A stretch of DNA of 64,000 bases from NCBI GenBank assembly GCA_022695795.1, contig MU404070.1, forward strand, positions 310,001 through 374,000. The letters run 5' to 3'. The notes beneath the pieces are model-generated. The model was not told the DNA's origin. It was given only the letters and a program-made list of their open reading frames with translations, and searched no databases. This document shows positions 47,001-57,501 of the stretch, piece after piece (positions within the stretch are counted from its first letter, which is position 1; the number at the start of each line of letters is the position of its first letter). The translations under genes were made by a program, and so were the position numbers. Source of the stretch: Biscogniauxia marginata. Its lineage: Eukaryota; Ascomycota; Sordariomycetes; Xylariales; Xylariaceae.

Positions 47001-50000
47001 AGAGTAAATGGTTCCAGTTCCAGGTCAGCCAATATTCATATATGGTTTTGCTTACATTTATCGATCAACAGTCTAAGGTTAGGTAGCGTGGGTTGTAAAT
47101 CGCCACGAGACTGACTTGGTGTTGACAACGGATGCATTTTTAGAAATGCCATTGTCAAGCTTTTGCGCTAACCCATGGCAACGTAGACTAACCTGTCCTG
47201 GAAGAGCGGGGGAGATATACAGCGATACCATTGGTCTGTTTCAGATAGACTGGTGGAAACGTGGCGGATGACGCCACACGGGCAGAACCTAGCATTTACT
47301 AGGTACCTAACTACACTAAGGTAGTTGTTATCATAGCACCGGTGCCCTATTCTTAGTAACCGGCTCTCTATTCTAGCGTGCGAAGCCGGGAAGGGTGGAT
47401 AACCGTAATGGATCTCGGTGGCGAGGAATTCCGAAAATCAATACTCGTGTTAATTAATCGTCGGTCAAGTCGTTCGCCAGCGTAAAAAAACACAACCTTG
47501 GCAACTCACGGATCAAACGGGGCAAAGAATTGAGATAGACCCTAGTACGGAGGAACTGTAGAAGAGACAGCTAGTTAAAAAAAAAAGTATAATGGGTTTC
47601 AATCAAATGATGTTTTAGCGCGACCGTTAATGTTTGGTGTGTTGGGGGCTCTGTGGTTGAAAGGTCGGATGAACGGCTTTGGAAACTCGATGGCGTCAAG
47701 CTGCCGGGGATTATAGCGAGAAAGACTATAGAGAAGTCACTTTGCAGTCTTGGAGATGCCTATCGACCTACCTGGGCTACCTATCAAACCCAATTCCGCG
47801 CCAGGGATTCAGTTGCCGATCGAGCTGATTGGAGGCGTCATCTGGACATTGTGCTGACTTACGGCTACCGACCTAGCAGACCCTCTGTAGCACATGGCAT
47901 CGTCGTGAGTCAACCCGCATTGAGAAGGTAAGGTCCCAGAATTCTATGGGCCGGTGATAACAACCGGCGGTATCGTGGCGGTATCGTAGGCTGATGAAGA
48001 GAGTGAACCCGGGCTATCGCTAAGGTTGAGAATCTGTAAGTGAGCGAACTTGCCCTCCACCTCCTTTCTCACACTCCGGGGCAATCGTCGGCGCTGTCTC
48101 GAATTAGACGGTTTCCTTCACAATGATTTGCACGGGAGTAGCGACACTACGAAGCAGATGGGTGTAGCGAACTGGTGAATGAGTAGTCAGGAGTGGCCGG
48201 CCGCGCGGGATTGCGGTAGTAGCCAAGAAACCCCGGGGCCCCCCTGAGCAGCCAATCATTCGACAATGACGGCCACCACAAGAACTGCACCATCTCTCTC
48301 TCTGGCAAGTTTGACGAGCTGCAGGTGTCTGAAGCTGCACTCCACGGCGTACTCTGGTTCTGGTTGGTGGTTTCAAGTTTATACTTATCCCCTTTGCGTC
48401 GTTCAACACACCTAGCTGTTCTTGAAATGGCTCCGTATCTGCTTCTGGTAGACAAGATTGCCGAAGCCTCTCTTCAATCTCTGTCAGGGGTTTCTTTTTC
48501 TTTTTCTCATTCGCGCCCAGGTTCAGGGCTGTTTGCATTTGTAACCCTCATGTTACCTCCCGCATTCACCGGGTAGGATCAGCCATCGACCCCATGCCCA
48601 GCCGCTGTCGGGAACAGCGTGTCCATCTCTCTCTCGTCGAGGGATGCGATTCGGGCGACTACCTGGCTGACTAGATGATGACTTGTGTTAGCCACAACGA
48701 CTACTGCGATAGAACAGGCGATTGTGAGTATTGCGTGCGATGCATGACCAATGGTTATTGATCTTCTTTTATTGTAACATTTTACCCGGGCTCCAATTGA
48801 ATACATGATGGAAATACGTGCGCCACCCACTATGTTCTATCCTGGCATTAGAATACACATTAGAATGCGTATTGACGCTCCGTGCTTCTTTTTCCGGTGG
48901 TTGGGTGGTGGGCTTAGCGGATCTGACGAACACTCAACACGATCAATTTCCACATAACAAGCCGGTTGGGGTCTGCTAACTAAACGTCACTAACGCTGGA
49001 GATGCATTAGGTCTACCCTCCTTCATGAGCCCGACTGGCTCGCTCGCTTCCCATTGATGAATGATAAGTTGTGCTGCACACACGCTAGTATCCAAAGCAG
49101 TCCTGCTGGCCAAGGTTATCGTCATTCGCCTTCTTCATGTGTATAGTGGTTTGCAAATCCCATTGTACGGAGTCGGACTAAGGACTAACCTAGGTATATG
49201 TCCAGTTATGTACTGGGTAACGTAACGCATGATTTCTTACATGCACTGCCACAGACGAATATGTCAACTTCGAGTTAGCCACCACGCAGAAGTGTGTACA
49301 GAAGTAGCACATAGTAGGTTAAGAGTATAGCGCATAACAACGTATAAAGGATCCAGTTTGCGATATAGAGGTGGTATTCGTCATACAGGATTCATGGTGG
49401 ATGGATCTTCGACGCCCCGGAAGTCTCCAAGGGGGCAGACGACCCTGACTACAGTTGTAGTCACCGAGCGCCCCTAGGAGACTCTTTATCTCTTTCGCGC
49501 CAGTGTGAAAGCTACGACCTATGTACATCGGATAGGCCAATCAAGGCGACAAGTAGGGTCTTGGAAGTTGGCAGGGTTGGCAGGGCGAGAGACGTCCGAG
49601 TATCCACCTAAAGTTAAGACCCCTGGCCCGCGTCGGGGTAGTCCATCCAGGATACTGCCTGTGTCGGGGAGCAAAAATGGTCTTCGTGGAAAGACAGATG
49701 GCAAAGTTGGTGGCTTACGGTTCATGACGGAAATCAAGATACATAGATCCTTCTACACAGAAGGAACAAAAGACGTGGCGTGGAGGAGAGGGAGAGAGTG
49801 AGAGCTAACGAGAGATCCTTAAGGGTCCTGGGTCTTCTCTATCTTACATAGCCGTCCGGTCCGTATTTCATTCAGACTTATTCTTGAAACAAAACTTGAG
49901 ATCAACAGACTTCATCCCTTCTCACGTTTACATAAAGCGATAGGAGTTAGAAATACAAGTTCGTCACACACGCGCACACAACGCTCGCACACACCGTCGG

Positions 50001-50672
50001 CCTGTGCGAATTTCACATACCAACTACTTAACTACTTAGGTTAGTAGTCAAACTCGTTTACTCCTGAGCCCCCCGTGCTCGGGTCGAAACATTGTCATAA
50101 ACGATTGATTGAAAAATAAAGCTGCCAGTCTCGAGGCGCAATTGTACTGCCATCACGAGACCTTTTTTTATTTTTTATTTTTATTTTTATTCGACTTGCT
50201 GCTTTCGTCGCGTTGGTCTATTCCTGGTTTACTGCGGTCGAGGTAGGGAGTGACCCGAAGTTATTCTATGTGAGGGACCTGCCTATCTCTTTTTTTGGCC
50301 CCTCCCCGTAAGTACCTATACCCACACCCACACTAGGGAGCCAGGGGGAACGCCGACAACACCCTGGCGTGGTTTGGATGTACGTACCTGTCACTCACAT
50401 ACAGAATACGACAATACATTCATGTATGTATACCACCCCCGACACCCGATCTCTCTCTCCTACTTAATCTGAAATTCCCAAACCCCCCCGAGTCCACATT
50501 TGTCCCGGCCTGTTTATACGTTTTTGAATATTCTGCTTCTAAATCAGAGAGCTGGACTCCGGCCGCATGCTTACAATATATTGATGTGGATCACATCAGG
50601 TCTAAGACTTCATCAGCATTACGCCGCCTTAGCTTCCGAGTTTCCAGGGTCGGCCACTATAAAAAACGAGAG
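44021..50672. other. long gene-poor region
   Basis: 6.6 kb without a gene I can name. It holds a 21-bp tandem repeat at 45332-45394 and small ORFs (44309-44681, 46424-46783, 47653-47931, 48104-48538, 49505-49801) without recognisable motifs or introns that would extend them. The final kilobase is pyrimidine-rich and probably the 5' flank of the gene at 50673. Confidence 0.5.
45332..45401 (+). repeat. 21-bp tandem repeat, 3.3 copies
   Basis: Unit AATGAGGTGGCCTTCGTCAGG in three perfect direct copies plus AATGAGG. It is in non-coding or unassigned sequence. Identical copies imply recent expansion. Confidence 0.85.
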
Positions 50673-51854
50673 ATGTCTCCGGTAGAACAGTCACCTTCAC
50701 CCGGGGAGTCGATCCGCGATACACGACAGAACGAGGTCTCTAAGAGAGCGAAAGGGGACCTGGATGAGCAGGACTGTAATAGTTTTGCTTCACAGACGAC
50801 TCCGGACAAGGAGCCCCTTGACTTATCCTTAGACATGGAAGACGAGCAGTGCAGGATCGAAGAAGCGACTGTCCTAGACGCCAGGGAGATGAAGACGAAA
50901 GAGGTCACAATCGAGCCGCCCGCGGTCCCCCAGAGGAACTCACTCAGAGCATCGAAACTACTAGACAGCCTGAAGCTCAACTCAATCGAATCCGCAACCC
51001 AGTCCCTCAACACAACTCACGATGTTTACCTCTCTTCGGAAGAGGATGCGTCGACGTCCGCGGATGACTTCTCTGACGACGATTACGATTCAGTTAGCGA
51101 GGGGTCCGAGGGGTTATCACTACGTCGGAAAAGCCAGGAGGACACAGCGCGTGCAGTCTCAGTAATTTTCGTTGGCAAACCTTGCATTATCGACTTGACA
51201 AGAGAGCGGCGGTCTAGGTCTCCAATGAGAAAAAGACCCCAGTCGAATATTTTCGAACGATCGTCCATGTCGTCCTCTGCGTCCTCTTCACTCGACACTG
51301 GCTCCCTAGAGAGACACACGCCACGAAATAGTAGTATACTATCTGTCTCGTCCGACAAATCCAAAGGAACCCCGTCGTTCCTCAGCCAGGACCCGTTCCC
51401 GGGTAGCAACTACAAACTTGAATCCCAGCGCAAAGACACAGCATCGTCCGGTCCCCGAACGCCGAGATCTTCGACGGCACTGTACCGCTTCCAGAAATCA
51501 ATTAGCCTTGCCCGGAAGCGCAGCCGCCCCAACCTTAAAGCTACGGTTTCCAGCGACAACCTGGCGCAGGTTGCAGCAGCTAAGAATGCCCGTCTATCTT
51601 TAAACACGTCACTGCCGGCAGCTGAGGAGCTTGAGCCACCCGCAAAGTCGGGGCCACCGCCCTCGGCCACCGCCTTCGCGCCGCAGTCACCCAGGACTTA
51701 CAACGAAATCCTACGGGCTGCAAGGAAGAACTCACTGCCACCGCCCTCCCCCTCCGCCCAGACGACGTCGCCGATGAGCCCGGCGACGACGAAAAAGGGC
51801 TTACTGAGTGGCTTGAACATCAACCGTCGGCGGAGCGTGAGGGTCAAGTCATAA
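50673..51854 (+). CDS. serine-rich protein of unknown function
   Basis: An intronless frame of 393 residues from the ATG at 50673 (MSPVEQSPSPGES). The same frame stays open upstream to at least 50586 with coding-like composition (SSALRRLSFRVSRVGHYKKR), and an AG precedes it at 50599-50600, so a short upstream exon may add an N-terminus. It is hydrophilic, with no signal peptide or membrane helix. Visible regions are an acidic Ser/Asp stretch around residues 115-145 (LSSEEDASTSADDFSDDDYD), then a short non-polar island AVSVIFVGKPCIIDLTRERR at about 160-180. Serine clusters follow, then a Pro-rich tail ending in basic NRRRSVRVKS. It looks like a disordered regulatory or scaffold protein, probably phosphorylated. 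Family and function are not recognised. Long intact length and codon use argue that it is real. Confidence 0.7.
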   Translation: MSPVEQSPSPGESIRDTRQNEVSKRAKGDLDEQDCNSFASQTTPDKEPLDLSLDMEDEQCRIEEATVLDAREMKTKEVTIEPPAVPQRNSLRASKLLDSLKLNSIESATQSLNTTHDVYLSSEEDASTSADDFSDDDYDSVSEGSEGLSLRRKSQEDTARAVSVIFVGKPCIIDLTRERRSRSPMRKRPQSNIFERSSMSSSASSSLDTGSLERHTPRNSSILSVSSDKSKGTPSFLSQDPFPGSNYKLESQRKDTASSGPRTPRSSTALYRFQKSISLARKRSRPNLKATVSSDNLAQVAAAKNARLSLNTSLPAAEELEPPAKSGPPPSATAFAPQSPRTYNEILRAARKNSLPPPSPSAQTTSPMSPATTKKGLLSGLNINRRRSVRVKS

Positions 51855-51862
51855 TTACTACG

Positions 51863-51900
51863 TTTCATTCATTCATTTATTCATTCGTTCATTCATTTAC
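51863..51900 (+). repeat. ATTC tetranucleotide microsatellite
   Basis: CATT-type units repeat imperfectly just after the stop codon of the serine-rich protein gene, within its probable 3' UTR. Confidence 0.7.
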
Positions 51901-52260
51901 AAGCAATCATTCATTTTTTTCCCCAATCGGGCGGCATGGCGTTTTACAAGGGGAGAAAGGGAAGGGACTTATGACCTACGGAGTTCGGAAGACAATTGTC
52001 ACATTTATCGGGAGGGTGATTTGCTTGGGTTACATATTTGGCGGTCGGGCGGGCGATTTTGGATACCTGATGGCTACCATTGCCGTATTTAGGGAGTGGG
52101 CTGTCCAGGGGGGGGATATAAGATGGATAAGAGAGTGATAGAGAGACAGCAGGGGAAGAGGGGAGAGAAAAAGTTCGAACATCTATCTATGCTATAGCGA
52201 AGAAGCTGAAATGATACCACGCACGTTTATGATATTCTCATCTCCTACCAACAAATGTTT

Positions 52261-52321
52261 CGCATCGCATCGCATCGCATCGCGCATCGCGCATCGCACA
52301 TCGCACATCGCACATCGCATC
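52261..52321 (+). repeat. CGCAT/CGCACAT microsatellite
   Basis: About eleven imperfect units of CGCAT, CGCGCAT and CGCACAT in tandem, in intergenic DNA. Confidence 0.8.
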
Positions 52322-55300
52322 TCTTGTTCAGTGATTAACCCGGTGCACATCGCCCGCGACCCCCTCTCTCTATCTCACCCTCGGCCTCTAACAATCCTTG
52401 TATGGTTTCTAACCTGTAGCGTTTCCGTCTGAACTTGAACCTGCTTTTTTTAAGCTTAAAGCCCTGCCTCGGCCCTACGTCCAAGATCCCAAGCGGTTGG
52501 CCGAAACGAAACTTCGACGTGATCTTCAACGCCAAAAGTTTCACGTATCGCCGCCGTGCCACCTATTGCGACATTTAATTGACCGGCATCTCTTCTTTCC
52601 CTTTCCCTTTTCCTTCTTTTCTTTTCTTGTCCGTCTTATAATTGTTTCCCGGCTTCGGAAATGCATGCATACTTTATAATGTTGACCACTGATGAATGGT
52701 GAACCTTGAAGGAAGGGGTCCTTCTCCCTTGCATGACTGGTCTATCGTACGTGCGCGCGGGCGCCTTTTTCTTGCAGGCAATGACCTTGCTCGTAGGTTC
52801 TCTCACTTTGAGATATGTACCTACCTACATGCATACTTTTCCTACATACAGCAGAGGCCGAAACCCCGTTCCCGACCTCCCCTCTTCCCTCCCAATTGGA
52901 GATGGCCGTCCCGCGATGCATGTGTAAAAACTACCAATGAATGCTCGCGCTGCGAATGGGCTTGTACGGGTATGGGACTCAATTACCAGGAACAGGCAAC
53001 CTACCCCCGCCAATCATCGATCAATACGTAGGGTACATCTACCGGGCCATGTGTATATGCGGTTCCTGAGATGTAGGTACATGTAGTGCGTTAGGTATGG
53101 CTAATCGTAGGTAACAAGTCGCCAATGTTTCGTCTTCCCACGTCTACGGACGGAGAGTTTATAGGCCAATTCTCCGAACGACATCATAGTCGACATGCCC
53201 GAAGGGGGTGATGATGCGATTCTGTATAGTAGATAATATAAATAAATAGGTAATAATAATAAAAATCGTGTGAAATTGTGAAAATCCCTCACGCAGCGTG
53301 CATGTGGATCGAACAATCATTGGAGAAGACGCTATTCTCCCGCTTCCTGTCGTCTTTTTAGTCGTAGTCTCCCCGTCAATCCTCATTATCAATCGGCATA
53401 GGGGCAAAGCACGATGACGTTACGATATATGTTAAAACCCCCGTAGACGATAGTACTAAATAAAAAAGGGAAACTAAATACTATACTGTACCTAACCTAG
53501 ACTAAGTAGTGCAAGTGCCGGGCGTCGGGAATTGCAGCGGCGCTGCGAGAAACTCCAGAAAGGGACAACTGGTCTATCACCCTCCGCTCCGCTGGCCCCG
53601 TCGATAATCGATCCACCAATCTGTTTTGCTGACCGCCCTCTCTCCCTCGCTCTCTTTCTCTCCTCATACATACACGCTAAACAACCCTCTCGGTCTCTTG
53701 GTCGTCATCATCGCACATGGCGCATTGCATTCGCATTGCGGATACGTCGGGGGAGGGACGAGAAGGAAAGGATCTGGGGGATCAATTGATTTGACAACGC
53801 GTCCTACAGCCACGGCGTTCTCGGGTTATATTGCGTTCTTCTCCCCTTTCTGAGCTATGGTGCGGTTTATCTAACCTGGGGATTTCTCTCGCTCTTTCTC
53901 TTCAGCTCGTCCCTTGTCGCTTATGTGTGCATATATACTACGATATTCCTACACTAACACAGTATTTTGTGCCGCAAGCCTGCCGACACGCGGGGGAGAT
54001 GATGAGACACCTAGATGGATTGGAATCCCACCTCCCATTAAAATTAATACGCATGTACTAGGGGCAGGTATACATCTGTGCATGTAGGTATTTATCATTC
54101 ATCCGTCGAAGGAGTCCAGACGCCTGCCCTTTTCGTCACCCCGCGGCGGGATCTTGCGAACGGGATCGATCGATCTCGATGACTAGCCGGAGAAACCGCC
54201 GACGATGGAATTTATACGTATTTGTTTGATGTATTACCTCCGATTGGCTAGGTATCCTCCTGTCTATATAGAAAAGACAGAGAGCAAGAGTATATAGGCC
54301 GCCAAGCCCGCGCTCTTGGTTGAAGAATATCTACGGAGTAACACGACATAGCATAAATATAGAGTAAGTACCTACATACCATTTAATTGTCACGTTGCGA
54401 ACCATCCGTACTCGCGAGTACGTCAGATGGCCAGAAGTTCAGCATTAAGATCCAGTCCTATACAGCATATTATATGCCCCCCATGACAGGTACCGTGACT
54501 ATTCGACAGTTTACCAAGTGGCGATAAATGGTACACAACAACTTCGAAGAAAAATAAAATAAAATTAGACAAAACTAAAACAATGCCTCTATTACTGTAT
54601 AGAACAAAGCGCACGCAAGTAAGTGCAGACTTAGTTGGGATCCCGCGGGAGCTTTCCCGAGTCCCATAGGGACGTTTGCTTACTTCCCCAGCGGTTCGCC
54701 CGATGGTTGGAGCGTCGTCGTAGTCCCCGGTTACACTAGAAAATACCACATACCACCTCATACACGCGTATGCGCGCGCAGGGGGGAGATCTATCGTCAC
54801 TAGATTACTACTATCTGCTTCTATCATCACTACAATGTGTCTCGACCTATCTTCGTATTTTAAAAAAAATAAAAAATTTTCTCTCACAATACTTTGAGAC
54901 TTTTCTGCCTTGTCTCATATGTGCGCTTACCTACATGATAGACATACATACGTGTGTGTATATGTAAGTCAGTCTATTACTGTAAAAACAGCGGCGCCAA
55001 GGGATGGAACTTTCGATGTTGCTTCTTAAGGACCCGAGAAACGCAAGGACTCCGTAGCACACGTCCCTTAATCTGGCCCTCTCTAGTGTAAAGTATAGTA
55101 CGTACTATGGTATACACACAACACTTTTATATATGCCTGGTTCTGTTTAACAATGAGTTGTTACCCCGTAATTTTAATGATGTTAATATCTTAGCTGGGT
55201 GTTGGGTTATCAGTTCGACCTCGCCAACATCTATGCTGGCTTGAATCCTTATTACCCTACAACTGTCTAGGTACATTTGGGTAGTCTTAACTAATGACTT

Positions 55301-56667
55301 AGACAGGTACCTAGGTATGTATCTAGATCGCCCTTAGTGTACCTACTGCGCTAAGGCGGTGGAACTAAAAGCAATCGGTATAAGCAACTAGCCACCCGAG
55401 ACATAAACCCGAGCCAAGCTGTCGGGCCGGGCTTCGCTTGTTGTCTCGTCTACATACATACACTAATATCGAAGCGCTGTTTGCCTCGAAGACCCCCACC
55501 CCCCAGAAATAATCTATGTACTTAACACAGGTTGTTAATAAACTTGAATAGCGCCTACGCTGTATCGTGGGGAAAGCTGAAATTAGATGTCTTTTAGTCC
55601 CCCTAGTTGGCGACGTGGATCGAAATGCATACGATGGTCTAACTCTCTAGCTCGTGTCATTCCTTGCCTATTTTTTCTTCTCCTCCCCAAACTAAGCAAC
55701 GCCGTTGTACCGGGTTCATGTAAAATTTTTGAAAAAAGAAAAGTAGGTTGGGGCCTCATGCGACAACGGCCGCAGGGAGAACCGGACACCCCGTCCATAA
55801 GTCCGGCTCCAGTTAGTTCTTAGCGGGAAATTTCTGTTCCCCCTTTCCCCCTTATTACCTCATCTACTCGTGTAATACAGCCTCTTGCGGGTCAAAGAAG
55901 AAAACTTCCGGGCCCGGTACGGAGCACAACAGAGATTTGACGTGCACATGTAGATCAGGTGGAAATCTTCCATGCGTGCCGCGCGCGCACGTCGGACCAC
56001 GTACGATAAATAGCTAGGTAACACGGGTAGGGAGTCCAAGATATAGGTAGCACAATATTCCTGTAGGTTTGATTATATCTCGGCAATGGGTGGATATGCA
56101 AACAGGCATTGTTGTGTACCTAACATAGTTCACTCCTGTCTTCGTAAATAATCGTACCTAGCGATATGGTATCTAGATGTCCGACAGGGAACAGTCAATC
56201 ACCACGCTCTTAGCTCCAACGCGAAAACTAGATCTCGTCAACAGCTTTTCCCGATCCTCCACGCTAGCAGTGCTGTCGTGTTCGGCATATTGTACGATGC
56301 TCTCACGGAGAAATCATGGCGAGAGCCAAAGACGTGACGCCGTAATGCTTTGTTTACTAACTTTTATTTCCCTACGTTTATCCTTAGATGGGATGTCTAG
56401 GCCGGAGGTGGTGCAAGCTGGAACAAGCGGCATCCATTGATCGAGGTTGACATCGATACCCAAGTATGGAGTGCATAGCAGCTCAAGAGAACGGTGGCGG
56501 CGTCGGGATTCGCGGCGTGTTCTCGGCCAGCCGGGCCACATTCCAAGGGGCGAAAACAGCTGTTTTCATGCCGTCGAGGAAGGCGATTCTGGTATATATG
56601 AACGGTGATGGGCTCATCTATCGAGACGCGATAGACGCAGATTGTGGCTGCATCTTCTCGGGGCTTG

Positions 56668-56811
56668 TTACTCAATAGGTATGACACCAGTACTTTCTGC
56701 GACCTGAGATGTCCGCTTAGGGCCGAGCACTTCTAGGACTTCATCCTCCGTCAAGTTCAGGTCGTCACGGCTGTCATGGTCGTGGATAGCCAGAAGAGGC
56801 TGTTTCGCCAT
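56668..56811 (-). CDS. short ORF of unknown function, possible exon
   Basis: 47 codons starting MAKQPLLAIHDHDSRDDLNL and continuing TEDEVLEVLGPKRTSQVAES. The composition looks more like protein than its neighbours. A donor-like GAGTAAC at the stop codon could begin an intron, but no convincing second exon was found; an adjacent minus-strand frame is open to 56397. Family not recognised. Confidence 0.22.
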   Translation of the reverse strand: MAKQPLLAIHDHDSRDDLNLTEDEVLEVLGPKRTSQVAESTGVIPIE

Positions 56812-57501
56812 TATGTATGAGCCGGTTGGTGTGATCAATCATCTTCGATAGTTGTGAGCTGTCCTTTCCTGAGATTCTGCAGGCCTTGCCGACCCCACGG
56901 TGTTCCCCTTATTATCTAGATTGCCGCCGGTATTGGACTACCGTGCTTGTCCCATTCCTCTCGTACTTTATTCCGTGCGGTCCATCTCCGCTCTCCGCGT
57001 TGGGAAGGGTCGTCTCCCTGCCGATTGGCGAGTTCGCTCCCGAGCTAAAGAACTGGATGGTTATTCTTATTCAATTTTGACGCCGCGACTAGTTATCCCC
57101 TAGGCCAACCCCAATAAGCTTGTGTAAATGACAGGGAGACGCACAATAGACATGAGAGTTTGTACAAGATATCAGTTATGAAGCTCGGCTGTCTGACGCA
57201 CACGGCCTGTTACAATTAGAGACTGCTTTCAGTGACTTCTGCCTATAATCAGAGATCTAGCTTCTACGTCTCCATTTGGTTATGGCTTAGAATGGATATG
57301 AATAGGGGGGCGTGTGCTCGCTGACAAGATCATACGTAGGTACCTAAACTGTAGATAAGCTGCAATCAATACTTATAAGAGCTCTACCTATATCTTCAAT
57401 TGCTGGCCGGCTTGAAGCGACCCTTTTTTGCCAACATCTTACCTGTACCAACCCACTCTGACATTGAATGGCAAAATTATACTATCCCCTGAGCCAAAGG
57501 C

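Larger units (their letters stand above)
51855..57501. other. intergenic, mostly empty
   Basis: 5.6 kb. It holds an ATTC-type tetranucleotide run at 51863-51900, a CATCG-type microsatellite at 52261-52321, several TACCTACC/TACCTAGGTA motif copies (near 52821, 54370 and 55308) and one weak short ORF on the minus strand at 56668-56811. No tRNA or recognised protein gene was seen. Confidence 0.5.
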
